Below, piece after piece: positions 9,106 through 18,039 of a stretch of DNA of 64,000 bases. The position numbers and the translations under genes were made by a program. The DNA lies in NCBI RefSeq assembly GCF_012641265.1, contig NZ_JABAHZ010000011.1, forward strand, positions 62,001 through 126,000, read 5' to 3'. Origin of the DNA: Chitinophaga eiseniae. GTDB taxonomy: Bacteria > Bacteroidota > Bacteroidia > Chitinophagales > Chitinophagaceae. The notes beneath the pieces were generated by a model that searched no databases, was not told the DNA's origin, and worked only from the letters and a program-made list of their open reading frames with translations. Position 1 is the first letter of the stretch, and each line of letters begins with the position of its first letter.

Positions 9106-9232
9106 CTGCCTGAGCTTGTTTAATTAATGGGTCCTGGTTTAATACGGCCGCCCTTGCCGGGTTTCTACACAATTCATTCCAAAGAACAATGTTATCTACT
9201 GGAAATGATAATAAAATAAGAACAAAATCCCA

Positions 9233-9240
9233 TAGATTTG
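9233..9240 (+). promoter_or_regulatory. Candidate -7 promoter box before lone receiver
   Basis: TAGATTTG matches the Bacteroidota TAnnTTTG box and lies 19 bases before the ATG at 9260, which would leave a short leader. No TTTG is seen at the expected -33 position, so this is weak. Confidence 0.35.
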
Positions 9241-9259
9241 TCCCTATTCGAAAAATGAT

Positions 9260-9661
9260 ATGCCCGACCGTAGTAAATATACCTCCGTACTTTTAATAGA
9301 TGATGATATAGATGACAGGATGATATTTGGTGAAGTATTAAAAGAGCTGGCACCGGATATCAATTACCACGAAGCTATCAATGGGGAGGATGCGCTGATG
9401 AAGCTAAGCCGTGATTTCACCCCGGACCTGATATTCCTGGATCTGAACATGCCCAGAATAAATGGTAAACAATTTTTAGCAGAGATCCGGCAACTCGATC
9501 ATTTGAAGCATATACCGGTGATCATCTATACTACCTCTTCTCATGATTCCGATAAAAAAGAAACCAGGCAACTGGGGGCTTCCTATTTTCTGACTAAACC
9601 CAATAGCCTGCACGAACTTACCCATACGCTTTCCAGGATATTGCAGCAGCAACTGTTTTAA
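9260..9661 (+). CDS. Single-domain response regulator (133 aa), Rcp1-like
   Basis: A lone receiver with D14-D16, phospho-acceptor D61 in IFLDLNMPRINGKQF, TTSS and K in FLTKPNS. The DDIDDR and RINGKQFL wording is typical of the Rcp1-like receivers abundant in Bacteroidota, which often partner phytochrome-type kinases. It points away from the hybrid kinase, with a 154-base gap between the two starts. It is closed by a hairpin at 9670-9691. No output domain; the partner is unknown, with the receiver-kinases nearby as candidates. Confidence 0.92.
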   Translation: MPDRSKYTSVLLIDDDIDDRMIFGEVLKELAPDINYHEAINGEDALMKLSRDFTPDLIFLDLNMPRINGKQFLAEIRQLDHLKHIPVIIYTTSSHDSDKKETRQLGASYFLTKPNSLHELTHTLSRILQQQLF

Positions 9662-9669
9662 AACAAAGA

Positions 9670-9691
9670 GCCTCACAAAGAATTGTGAGGC
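9670..9691 (+). terminator. Hairpin terminator after lone receiver
   Basis: GCCTCACAA/TTGTGAGGC forms a perfect 9-bp stem with a 4-base loop, 9 bases after the stop codon, followed by AGCTTTTCT. Reasonable intrinsic terminator with a short T tract. Confidence 0.6.
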
Positions 9692-9813
9692 AGCTTTTCT
9701 ACCATTGTTACTATTTTTTAAACCCTCATATATGCATGAGCATATGCTTTGTGAAGGTAAAGGTGAGCAATTAAGTGCCCGCAAGTGTTAACCGGTTCTT
9801 AAAAACTCCTGCA

Positions 9814-11202
9814 TTAAAATTGTTTGACTACTTCCTCCAACCATCCTGGTGCATAGAAATTCAATTTCACGGAGGGCTGAATACCTTTATTATCAATCCC
9901 GTGTCCTGCTGCCACTCTCCTCGACCGGGTGACCGGGTAGCGGATAGTACATGCCGGTGCGGTTAATTTCACCTCATTTACATTGGAATAATCCAACGCG
10001 CCGGCGGTAGGTGTGCCGTATACTTTTACTTTACCGCTTTGTACTGCTTCCAGCAGGAATTGCTCTGCAGCATTACTGCATTTATTATTTACAATCACCG
10101 CCACCCTGGAGGGCGCAGGTAACGGCGCCGGTAAAATCATGTTTTCATCGGGGCCCATGCTGACTAACCTGCCTTGCAGGCCATCGCCCTGGTGGATGGC
10201 TTTCCGGGTTTGCTCAAGGTATTCGTCCGGCATTTGACCACTTTGCTGGTCCAGGATGCGGCTCCAGGCGGCAATATTATCTGTTGTTGCCAGGAAGTCG
10301 GCTCCCACAATACGTACCGGCTGTGTATACAACAATGGGCGTAACCGCTCAGTTAGTTTATCAGTTCCTACCCCGTTATCCCGTATATCGATGATCAAGC
10401 GGGGATTTTTACGGAGGTATTCGTCATTCGCATTCAGTACAGAGTCGGTTACGGCGAAGTCAGCCGCCGTAAACCCGCCGATGCGCAGGTAACCGGTACT
10501 GTCGTCTACCTGACGAAAGAACGTCGTGACAGCTGGCATATCAGTGAATGCAGGCATTTCCCGGGAAGGCTGGCCATGGCCGGCGCCTGCCTTTTGCCAA
10601 CCCAGCGCTTCCAGCCCGTTTCTTTGCTTACTTATGGTTACGGTGTCTAAGGCCACCCGCTGATGGCTGTAATTGACCAGGTCGTACTTATCGGCCGCTA
10701 TGGCGGCCAGTTCAAATACAACATCCCCCGGGCTCCATGCCGGCTGGGGCGACTGCAATACTACTGCAGCATATTGCCGCAATCCGTGTGGGCTTTTCAC
10801 CAGCGCCATTTTACCCATACTATCGGATTCATAAATACCCATCACCGGGCCGGCGGCTGGCTTTTCAAGCAACTCCAGCTGTGCGGGCGACAAAATTATT
10901 TTTTCGATGACCGGCGTATATTCTGGTTCCAGTACCAGGTGCTGATCCCTGAAAAACCGCAGGTACCTGTTGATCAGCAACATACAATGGCTGGCGCCCC
11001 GGATCGTTGCCGCCTGCAATCGCAGCTTGGCCACCAACGCCGAATACGTTTGCTGGGTAGCTGGTGTTACCTTGTCAATAAATCCTACATAGTTTTTCCT
11101 GAGATAGATGTGTACGCTGTCAAATTTCTTTTTACAATCACATTCCTGTGCGTATAAACGGGCATTACATAATAGTAATACCAATACAGCTATTGCTTTC
11201 AT
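9814..11202 (-). CDS. S41 family peptidase-like protein, exported (462 aa)
   Basis: The N-terminus (MKAIAVLVLLLCNARLYAQ) reads as a signal peptide cleaved after YAQ. The C-terminal half matches the S41 (tail-specific/tricorn core-like) protease fold: GYLRIGGF, LIIDIRDNGVG, then VIVNNKCSNAAEQFLLEA, in which the serine lies where S41 enzymes carry the nucleophile, and GTPTAGALDYSN. The lysine often seen in the TAGK motif is replaced by Ala, so it may use the tricorn-like arrangement or be inactive. No PDZ domain is obvious. It stands alone between two plus-strand genes. The substrate is unknown. Confidence 0.78.
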   Translation of the reverse strand: MKAIAVLVLLLCNARLYAQECDCKKKFDSVHIYLRKNYVGFIDKVTPATQQTYSALVAKLRLQAATIRGASHCMLLINRYLRFFRDQHLVLEPEYTPVIEKIILSPAQLELLEKPAAGPVMGIYESDSMGKMALVKSPHGLRQYAAVVLQSPQPAWSPGDVVFELAAIAADKYDLVNYSHQRVALDTVTISKQRNGLEALGWQKAGAGHGQPSREMPAFTDMPAVTTFFRQVDDSTGYLRIGGFTAADFAVTDSVLNANDEYLRKNPRLIIDIRDNGVGTDKLTERLRPLLYTQPVRIVGADFLATTDNIAAWSRILDQQSGQMPDEYLEQTRKAIHQGDGLQGRLVSMGPDENMILPAPLPAPSRVAVIVNNKCSNAAEQFLLEAVQSGKVKVYGTPTAGALDYSNVNEVKLTAPACTIRYPVTRSRRVAAGHGIDNKGIQPSVKLNFYAPGWLEEVVKQF

Positions 11203-11331
11203 AGCAAAGGGTTTGAATGTTTTTGGCTGATAATAAATGGTCTTTAAATATATATATTCGGACGGAACTATCAGAATTTATTTATCATCATGCGCCAATA
11301 TTAATAAATTACACGTCCTAATGAACCGCGT

Positions 11332-13620
11332 ATGCAATTAGACGAACTGGAAAGGCTGTATAACGAACAGGCATATACCGAAGCAATAACAAAACTCGAA
11401 ATATACTTACAGGATTACCCTCAGGAAGCCAGGGGATGGCATTTGCTGGGATTATCCCAGCTGGAAAACGCCAGGGCCACCGACAACCCCGACCTGGTAT
11501 CCGCCATGTATGAAGCAGCTTACGATGCGTTCACCCAGGTATTGACCATCGATGCTTCCCACGCGCAGGCAAGGCTACACCGCGCCTACCTTGGTGCCAA
11601 TATCATGACCGAAAAAGGAGATGAAGCGATCAGCGACTGCGATGTACTTATCACCAACGGCGATGAAGACATTACCACTAAAGCCCTGCTTTACCGATTC
11701 CAGGTATGGGTACTCAAAGAGGAAACGGAAAAGGCGCTGGCAGATATGCACCGCAGTCTCCAGATATATGAATCGCTCTATGCCGAGGACCTCCCACAGC
11801 TTAATGTAGCCCGCTTCCAGTGCTACACCCGAATCGGGGATGTTTACTACCATACCGAAAACCGGCCCGCCGCACTGGAATATTACAAGCAGGCCTTCGA
11901 TTGCACGGTGTATAACAACCGGCTGATGTCGACGATCTGGTTCGCCCTTGAAATGGCCGACTATGATTTCGCCGCAAATATGCTGCAGATCCTCATTTCT
12001 ACCGGCGAAAACTCCCGGGAAGAAATGCTGCGCCTGCTCAAACATATACAGCAATTACTCGCAGAAGGCGTCAGGCATGCTATGCTGGCCCGTGAATATT
12101 GTAAAGGCACTACAGAGTTCTGGCATGAGTTCTATGGAGAAGATGATGATGAAGGTACATTAGAACAGATACTGGTGGGTAAAAACTTCGTATCACAATA
12201 TCCCGATGAAGCTTACTTTTATCACTATACCGCCACTGCGTTTTTCAACATCGGCAGCTACCAGGAAGCCTTTCCCTGGTACGAAAAATCGATGGCCATC
12301 AAACCCTATCCATTCAGTATTGTAAGATGGTATTATACTGCTTACAAGGTGACCGGACATTTCCCAACAGCATGGCCGGATATTGACCATCCCGTACCGT
12401 ACGACTGGTATGCAGCGGGCGTTATCTTCACGGAAATTATACAACTGGAAAACGATTCGCAGTTAAAGCAGGCTGCCACGCCGCTTAAACGCTTTTTATA
12501 CAAGAAAGCCTTTGATCTTTATCATGCCTACTGGTATGAAAATAAAGGCAATTCGTACGCCGGGCATCCGCATCATTTCGCGATGTGCTGCAACAATTAC
12601 GGCATCGCTTTATATGAAGCCGGCATTTTTGTGGAAGCCGCACATATACATACCATCGGCTATAATATGTCGCCTTTCTGGGAGCAGCTGGAATCCAGGG
12701 CCGATGCATATCACAACATGGGCAAACTGGCCGAAGCCATCGCTGACAGGAGAAATATACTGGAGAATTATACCGATGTATTACCCCTGATGTACTATGT
12801 ATCTATTCATGAACGAATGATAGACGATCTCTGCACCCTGGAGCGGCATGCCGAAGCGTTGGACCTGTATGAAAAAATATTGAACGAATACAATGAATGG
12901 ATTGTTCGCGATATGGAAGAACTGGAAGTATACGACCGCGACACCATCATTTACAATATCGATCGCATTAAAACCGGCAGGGCATTTATCAGGAGCAACA
13001 GCGACAATGATTTGCCGGAACGTATACTGGCATTGGAAAGCCATTTAACCGACAAGCCGGATGACAGCGATGCCTACTTCAACCTGATGTATCTTTATTT
13101 TGATAACGGGCAGTATGAACATTGCATCGGCGCCATTAACAATCGTATTTCCATTGGTGGCATACGGCAATTGCCGGTCATCTCCCAAATGAAAATTTAT
13201 TATTTCAGGGGAAAAGCAGCACTGAAACTGAAGCGATATAAAGCAGCCATTGCCGATATGCAGCAAACGCTGGAAATAATGGCCAGTGGCGATGCAGCAG
13301 ATAATTCACCTAACTACCGGTTTGGGGTATACGCTTTTATGGCAGAGGCTTACCTTGGTGAACAGGAGTATGATCAATGCCTGGCTTATGGTATACAATG
13401 TGTAAACATTTATGCGGGCAACAACTGGGCCTGGGATGCTGAGGCTTCCGCCATACGATATACCATGGCACTGGCTTTCGAAGCGAAGGAAGATTTTTCG
13501 TCCTGTAAAAAACTAATCGACCTGATTGTAGTGAATGATCCTGGATATCAACCGGCCGTAGAAAAAAAGAGGCAACTCAAGGGAGGGGGATTATTTTCCT
13601 TCTTCAGGAAAAAGAAATAG
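11332..13620 (+). CDS. Large TPR-repeat protein (762 aa)
   Basis: The protein starts with a TPR-like helix pair (YNEQAYTEAITKLEIYL) and repeats the pattern through most of its length, for example A-L-Y-K in AALEYYKQAF, EAFPWYEKSM, EALDLYEKIL and AAIADMQQTLEI. There is no signal peptide or membrane segment, so it should be cytoplasmic. It ends with a basic tail (FSFFRKKK). TPR arrays act as protein-binding scaffolds; no enzymatic domain is visible. It is a single-gene unit followed directly by a long palindrome that fills the space to the convergent gene. The function cannot be named from sequence. Confidence 0.85.
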   Translation: MQLDELERLYNEQAYTEAITKLEIYLQDYPQEARGWHLLGLSQLENARATDNPDLVSAMYEAAYDAFTQVLTIDASHAQARLHRAYLGANIMTEKGDEAISDCDVLITNGDEDITTKALLYRFQVWVLKEETEKALADMHRSLQIYESLYAEDLPQLNVARFQCYTRIGDVYYHTENRPAALEYYKQAFDCTVYNNRLMSTIWFALEMADYDFAANMLQILISTGENSREEMLRLLKHIQQLLAEGVRHAMLAREYCKGTTEFWHEFYGEDDDEGTLEQILVGKNFVSQYPDEAYFYHYTATAFFNIGSYQEAFPWYEKSMAIKPYPFSIVRWYYTAYKVTGHFPTAWPDIDHPVPYDWYAAGVIFTEIIQLENDSQLKQAATPLKRFLYKKAFDLYHAYWYENKGNSYAGHPHHFAMCCNNYGIALYEAGIFVEAAHIHTIGYNMSPFWEQLESRADAYHNMGKLAEAIADRRNILENYTDVLPLMYYVSIHERMIDDLCTLERHAEALDLYEKILNEYNEWIVRDMEELEVYDRDTIIYNIDRIKTGRAFIRSNSDNDLPERILALESHLTDKPDDSDAYFNLMYLYFDNGQYEHCIGAINNRISIGGIRQLPVISQMKIYYFRGKAALKLKRYKAAIADMQQTLEIMASGDAADNSPNYRFGVYAFMAEAYLGEQEYDQCLAYGIQCVNIYAGNNWAWDAEASAIRYTMALAFEAKEDFSSCKKLIDLIVVNDPGYQPAVEKKRQLKGGGLFSFFRKKK

Positions 13621-13621
13621 C

Positions 13622-13711
13622 CACGCAAAGAAACTAAGAAGCAAAGCAGCAAAGGAATAAATACATTATAACAAATTCCTTTGCTGCTTTGCTTTTTAGC
13701 GCCTTTGCGTG
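13622..13711. repeat. Long intergenic palindrome between convergent genes
   Basis: Left arm 13622-13658 and right arm 13675-13711 pair at 33 of 37 positions, with the inner 18 bp perfect (GCAAAGCAGCAAAGGAAT). The element fills the whole gap between the stop at 13620 and the convergent stop at 13713. The arms consist of GCAAAG words and resemble the GC-N2-AAA palindromes at 18040, 39943 and 59566, without the strict 7-base register. It probably serves as a bidirectional terminator. Confidence 0.8.
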
Positions 13712-13712
13712 A

Positions 13713-14135
13713 TTACATCTCCATGGGCTTGTTATAGCTCACCATCCAATGCATACCATACTTGTCGATTAACTGACCATACCGGTGTGCCCAGAATGTT
13801 TCCTGGATAGGCATTGTCACCTTCCCTCCTTCAGACAGTTTAGCAAATACGGCTTCTGCGTCTTCTGTAGCATTAACAGCGAGTGCCTGTGAAACGGAAT
13901 CACCGTTTACGGGTGGCGGTCCCTGCATGCCATCGGAGGCCATGAGTGCAAAGCCTGGTGTTTGAAGGAAGGCATGCATCACCAGGTTTTCCGCACCGGG
14001 AGGTACCTGGTCTTTCATGGGGGAGTCGGCCATCGTCATTACTTTCAGATCACCACCCAACACTTTTTGATAAAAGGTCATCGCTTCCCGGCAGTTGCCG
14101 TTGAAAATGAAGTAGGTCGTTAATGTGCTTGACAT
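13713..14135 (-). CDS. PhnB-like VOC superfamily protein (140 aa)
   Basis: This resembles the PhnB / 3-demethylubiquinone methyltransferase-like branch of the glyoxalase (VOC) fold: YFIFNGNCREAMTFYQKVLGG at the start, PGAENLVMHA, FALMASD, and a second half ending with WAHRYGQLIDKYGMHWMVSY. Such proteins are mostly uncharacterised; metal-binding or antibiotic-resistance roles cannot be claimed. I place the start at ATG 14135 because an upstream in-frame ATG (14189) would add 18 residues unlike the family. It follows the ROK regulator gene on the same strand, with 56 bases from the ROK stop to this start, and may be cotranscribed. Confidence 0.82.
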   Translation of the reverse strand: MSSTLTTYFIFNGNCREAMTFYQKVLGGDLKVMTMADSPMKDQVPPGAENLVMHAFLQTPGFALMASDGMQGPPPVNGDSVSQALAVNATEDAEAVFAKLSEGGKVTMPIQETFWAHRYGQLIDKYGMHWMVSYNKPMEM

Positions 14136-14191
14136 GACATTTTTTTTTGGGTAAAAGATGGAATTCAGGTAGATAATAAAGTTAACCAAAA

Positions 14192-15415
14192 CTAACTTAT
14201 CAACACTTTATTTCTTACTAACAGGCAGGCTCCGATGATGCCGGCCCGTTCACCCAGCTTCGACATTTTCAGTTTGGAATCGTTACTCACAAGGCTCAGT
14301 GAATATTTTTTCATCGCGCTTTTTATGGGCAGCCGGATATGGTCCTGGGTAGCTGCCAGCGCCCCGCCCAGGATCACCAGTTCGGGGTTAAAAATATTCA
14401 TCAGCAACGCCACACCACGCCCCAGTTTCTCTCCCACTTTAGCAATGAGTTCTATGGCCAGCATATCGTCGTTGTTGGCTGCTTCAATAATGTCGGGCAG
14501 GTGAATGTCTTCCAGCGACCGGTGGGTACGTGACAACATGGAAGAAGAGCCCGCTGCCAGTTTCTGGCGGAACATATCGACCAGGGCCCAGCCAGAGGCT
14601 TCGGTTTCCAGGCATCCTTTTTTACCGCAATGGCAGATAATTTCATTATCATACATCGGAATATGCCCCACTTCCCCACTATAACCGGATTTACCGTAAT
14701 ACAGTTCCCCGTTGATCAGTACGCCCATACCTATCCCATAATCCAGGTTCAGGAAGAGCACATTGCGTTCGCCATGTACCAGGTCGGAACAAAATTCGCC
14801 ATAAGCCATGGCGCGGGAGTCGTTTTCCAGGAATACCCGGATTCCTACCTTATTGCCGATTACTTTGCTGAGCGGTTCCTCATCGAAGTAGAAGAGGCTA
14901 TAATTATAGCCGGTGGCATAGTTGATACGACCAGAGATATTAATGCCGATTCCCAGGATCTTCTCCCTGGGCACGGTCAATCCATCAATAAAATTATTAA
15001 TAAGTTGACAGAGCTCTTCCAGCGAGGCTTTGGTATTATCGAGCGTATAAGGAAGTGCTTCCACCGTGGTGACCAGGTTTTTATGAAAATCTGACAGGCC
15101 CAGGTTGAGGTGGTCGTGTTTCACATCTACCCCGATAAAGAAAGCCGAATCGGCCACCAGGCCGTACAGGTTGGGCTTTCGGCCGCCGGTGGATTCAATT
15201 TTCCCGTAATCCATTACCAGCCCGTCGTTGATAAGATCGTTGACCAGGTTGGTTACCTTGGGTGTGCTCAGGTTCAGTTCCTTACACAAATCCGCGATGG
15301 TAGCGTGGCCATTATTGGCAAAATAGGCCAGGGCGGCCTTTTTCAGGTTGATATTCTTATAAGCTACCCCTGTAGCATTTGCATTGTTTAATTCTTCAAA
15401 GAAGGTCTTGGCCAT
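14192..15415 (-). CDS. ROK family transcriptional regulator / sugar kinase-like (407 aa)
   Basis: An N-terminal winged helix-turn-helix (about residues 25-80: TIADLCKELNLSTPKVTNLVNDL) is followed by a ROK domain with DVKHDHLNLGLSD, a conserved glycine-rich ATP/sugar site (NLDYGIGMGVLINGELYYG), EVGHIP and the zinc-type motif CHCGKKGCLE. The layout matches NagC/XylR-type repressors that sense a sugar or sugar phosphate. The target operon is not evident here; the only downstream same-strand gene is the PhnB-like protein. GRKPNLYGL links the two domains as in other ROK regulators. Confidence 0.92.
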   Translation of the reverse strand: MAKTFFEELNNANATGVAYKNINLKKAALAYFANNGHATIADLCKELNLSTPKVTNLVNDLINDGLVMDYGKIESTGGRKPNLYGLVADSAFFIGVDVKHDHLNLGLSDFHKNLVTTVEALPYTLDNTKASLEELCQLINNFIDGLTVPREKILGIGINISGRINYATGYNYSLFYFDEEPLSKVIGNKVGIRVFLENDSRAMAYGEFCSDLVHGERNVLFLNLDYGIGMGVLINGELYYGKSGYSGEVGHIPMYDNEIICHCGKKGCLETEASGWALVDMFRQKLAAGSSSMLSRTHRSLEDIHLPDIIEAANNDDMLAIELIAKVGEKLGRGVALLMNIFNPELVILGGALAATQDHIRLPIKSAMKKYSLSLVSNDSKLKMSKLGERAGIIGACLLVRNKVLIS

Positions 15416-15520
15416 AGCATCAGATAGACTTTTACAATAATTATCTCCAATTTAAGGCGCTAAATCTGATTTTTTTTAAAATAGGCCGAGAAAGGCGGCT
15501 AAAGTTCTCTTATAAATGAT

Positions 15521-15550
15521 TTTGTTAATTCGCAAAAATTGATACCTTTG
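15521..15550 (+). promoter_or_regulatory. Strong Bacteroidota-type promoter before tRNA-Leu
   Basis: TTTG at 15521-15524 and TACCTTTG at 15543-15550 match the -33 and -7 boxes with an 18-base spacer. Transcription would begin near 15557, about 95 bases before the tRNA. Confidence 0.75.
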
Positions 15551-15554
15551 CAAT

Positions 15555-15649
15555 CCTTTTTAAGCTAAAAAAGGTAGCTCTTGTCATGTGTGTTCACCAG
15601 CCTTCGGGGGGTGAATGAGTACAAAAATGAGTGAGTTCTTTTATTTAAT
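15555..15649 (+). other. Structured 5' leader of tRNA-Leu transcript
   Basis: Two hairpins lie between the promoter and tRNA-Leu: CCTTTTT/AAAAAGG (15555-15561 with 15568-15574) and TTCACC..CC-TTCG-GG..GGTGAA (15593-15615), which has a stable UUCG tetraloop in RNA. No ORF or known RNA is recognised. It may only be a pre-tRNA leader or could be a small RNA. Confidence 0.45.
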
Positions 15650-15731
15650 GCGGATGTGATGAAATTGGTAGACATGCCAGACTTAGGATCTGGTGCCGCG
15701 AGGCATGGGGGTTCGAGTCCCTTCATCCGCA
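15650..15731 (+). tRNA. tRNA-Leu (anticodon TAG)
   Basis: Acceptor arms GCGGATG (from 15650) and CATCCGC (15724-15730) pair perfectly. The anticodon stem CCAGA/TCTGG has loop CTTAGGA, giving anticodon TAG (Leu). A long variable arm (GCCGCGAGGCATGGG region) marks a class II tRNA, and the T arm carries GGTTCGAGTCC. Discriminator A15731; the CCA end is not encoded. Confidence 0.95.
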
Positions 15732-15946
15732 CTTATAATTATGTGGCAATGCGTCAATATGGCAATGTGATAATGCTATGCTCTCCTTCCCTTTCATTGT
15801 CACTGTTGTCTTATTCAGACACACTTTCACCTGATTTTAATAACAAATAATTTCCTGCCATTCCTACTTGCCGTTGTGACTTCATGGCAGAAAAACAAAC
15901 AAGGAATCATTATTGCTTCTTAAAGAACACTTTATATAATTCAATT

Positions 15947-17326
15947 ATGGCAACCGTTACCAGAGAAAACATTGGTTTATTGAACGATAAGATCACTGTG
16001 AAAGTGAACAGGGAAGATTACCTTCCTAATTTTGACAAGGCGGTAAAACAATTCAGCAAAAACGCCAACATACCTGGCTTCCGTAAAGGAATGGTACCTG
16101 CAGGGATGGTTAAGAAGATGCACGGTCAGGCTATCTTTGGTGATGAAATTCTGAAAACTGTAGAAAGAGAATTAATGGGCTATGTGCAGGCAGAGAAACT
16201 GGAAATCTTTGGCCAGCCATTATCCCTGGAGAAAGAACCTAAAGATCTGAACTTCAATGCACCGGCCGACTACTCCTTCGAATTTGAAGTAGGTCTGAAA
16301 CCTGCTTTCGCTGTTACTCCGCTGGAAAACAACAAAACCACCCTTACCAAATATAAAGTAGCCGTTACCGATGAAATGGTAAACGATGAAGTACAGCGTT
16401 TACAGCTGAAAGGTGGCAAAACCACAGAACCTGAAACAATTACTTCGGAAGATAACGTGATTAACGTTAAATTCGAAGAGTCTGACGAAAAGGGTAATGT
16501 GATCGAAGGCGGTATCGTAAAAGAAAACGCTTTACTCGTTAAGTATTTCTCACCTGCTATCCAGGCTGAACTGCAGGGCAAGAAAAATGACGACAGCATC
16601 GTATTCCAACTGGCTACTTCTTTCGACGAACAACGCTTAGGCTGGATCCTGAAAGATCTGGGCTTTGAAACAAACGACAAGGAAGCAGCAAAGAAATATT
16701 TCAAACTGACTATTACCAAGGTAGGTCTGATTGAAAAAAGAGAATTGAACGAAGAATTCTTCAAGGAAGTTTATCCTGGTGAAGAAATCACCACAGAAGA
16801 GGCTTTCCGGGCTAAACTGAAAGAAGAAATCGGTAAATACTGGGATTCCGAAAGCCGTAACCACCTTCACAACGACCTGTTTGAAGTACTGGTACACGAA
16901 ACTCCCATTGATTTACCAAAGGATTTCCTCAAACGCTGGCTGCAGGTAGGTGGCGAAAAACCTAAAACCGCAGAAGAAGCTGAAAAAGAATTCCCTGGTT
17001 TCGACCATCAACTGCGTTGGACACTGATCAGCGATAAACTGGTTAAAGAAAATAAACTGGAAGTTTCTTTCGAAGACCTGAAAGAAAATGCCAAACAAAA
17101 AGTATTAGGCTACTATGGCGGCGCCGCTGCTGATGGAGCAGAATGGTTAGACAGCTACCTGGATCGCCTGTTACAGGATGAAAAATTCGTAGACCAGACT
17201 TACCGTGAAATGATCACTGCCAAGTTGTTTGACTGGGCGGAAGCTAAGGTGAACGTGAAAGAAGAGGAAATCAAAGCAGAAGATTTTGTTAATTTACCTC
17301 ATAAACATCACCATCATGAACATTAA
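15947..17326 (+). CDS. tig: Trigger factor (ribosome-associated chaperone, 459 aa)
   Basis: The N-terminal ribosome-binding domain begins MATVTRENIGLLNDKITVKV and holds the signature FRKGMVPAGMVKKMHG (GFRKGxxP type). A central FKBP-like PPIase region is degenerate, and a helical C-terminal chaperone domain follows. Trigger factor binds the ribosome exit site and shields nascent chains. I use ATG 15947; an in-frame ATG at 15884 would add 21 residues not seen in the family. The C-terminus ends in a histidine-rich tail (HKHHHHEH) whose codons overlap the clpP start by 11 bases, giving tight coupling in the classic tig-clpP-clpX order. Confidence 0.97.
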   Translation: MATVTRENIGLLNDKITVKVNREDYLPNFDKAVKQFSKNANIPGFRKGMVPAGMVKKMHGQAIFGDEILKTVERELMGYVQAEKLEIFGQPLSLEKEPKDLNFNAPADYSFEFEVGLKPAFAVTPLENNKTTLTKYKVAVTDEMVNDEVQRLQLKGGKTTEPETITSEDNVINVKFEESDEKGNVIEGGIVKENALLVKYFSPAIQAELQGKKNDDSIVFQLATSFDEQRLGWILKDLGFETNDKEAAKKYFKLTITKVGLIEKRELNEEFFKEVYPGEEITTEEAFRAKLKEEIGKYWDSESRNHLHNDLFEVLVHETPIDLPKDFLKRWLQVGGEKPKTAEEAEKEFPGFDHQLRWTLISDKLVKENKLEVSFEDLKENAKQKVLGYYGGAAADGAEWLDSYLDRLLQDEKFVDQTYREMITAKLFDWAEAKVNVKEEEIKAEDFVNLPHKHHHHEH

Positions 17327-18017
17327 TAACGAATTCAGAAAATATGCCATCCAGCATCGTGGAATCAGCAGCCTGGTAGTAGATAGTTACGCTAAAAGCC
17401 ACCAGTTAAACAGCCTGACTCCTTATATCCTTGAAGAGCGTCAGTTAAACATGCAACAGATGGACGTTTTCTCCAGGTTGATGGCTGATCGTATTATTTT
17501 CCTGGGCGACCCGGTAAACGACTACGTAGCAAACGTAATTACTGCACAGTTGTTATTCCTGGAGTCTGCCGACCGTAACCGTGATATCCAGATGTACATC
17601 AACAGCCCCGGTGGTAGTGTGTATGCAGGTCTGGGTATTTATGATACCATGCAGGTAGTTTCTCCTGAAATCGCTACTATTTGTACCGGTATGGCGGCCT
17701 CTTTCGGCGCTGTATTGCTGGTAGCCGGCGCTAAAGGAAAACGTACTGCGCTGAAACATGCCCGCGTAATGATTCACCAGCCTCACGGCGGTGCAGAAGG
17801 CCAGACTTCAGATATCGAAATCACTGCGCGTGAGTTCGTAAAACTGAAGAAAGAGCTGAACGAAATTATTGCCGGCCACTGCGGACAACCTGTGAAAAAA
17901 GTGGAAAAAGACTCCGATCGTGACTATTGGATGACTGCGGATGAAGCAAAAGAATACGGCATCATTGATGACGTTCTCCAGAAAAATCCAAAGAAAAATC
18001 TGGATACACCACAGTAA
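17316..18017 (+). CDS. clpP: ATP-dependent Clp protease proteolytic subunit (233 aa)
   Basis: The catalytic triad is in place: S129 in GMAASFGA, H154 in MIHQPHGG and D203 in SDRDYWM, with the same spacing as in E. coli ClpP. GDPVNDYVANVITAQLLFLE and INSPGGSVYAGLGIYD are signature ClpP segments. It forms the tetradecameric chamber fed by ClpX. The start is ATG 17316 (MNINNEFRKYAIQHRG), overlapping the tig stop; an in-frame ATG at 17286 lies inside tig and is unlikely. Its N-terminus is about 30 residues longer before the first conserved block than mature E. coli ClpP. A long perfect palindrome follows before clpX. Confidence 0.98.
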   Translation: MNINNEFRKYAIQHRGISSLVVDSYAKSHQLNSLTPYILEERQLNMQQMDVFSRLMADRIIFLGDPVNDYVANVITAQLLFLESADRNRDIQMYINSPGGSVYAGLGIYDTMQVVSPEIATICTGMAASFGAVLLVAGAKGKRTALKHARVMIHQPHGGAEGQTSDIEITAREFVKLKKELNEIIAGHCGQPVKKVEKDSDRDYWMTADEAKEYGIIDDVLQKNPKKNLDTPQ

Positions 18018-18039
18018 AGTTTAAAGCATAAAGCGCAAA

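Noticed and set aside
8984..9172. Minus-strand 62-residue ORF upstream of the hybrid kinase
   Set aside because: It overlaps the kinase start in another frame and has no domain or coding character; treated as a shadow.
13622..13711. Possible CRISPR or direct-repeat array in the repeated GCAAAG words
   Set aside because: There are no regularly spaced repeats with unique spacers; the sequence is one inverted repeat.
15732..15946. Degenerate repeats in the tRNA-Leu to tig gap (ATGTGGCAATGCGTCAATATGG)
   Set aside because: The words GGCAATG recur twice only and form no stem or array; nothing supported beyond ordinary intergenic sequence.
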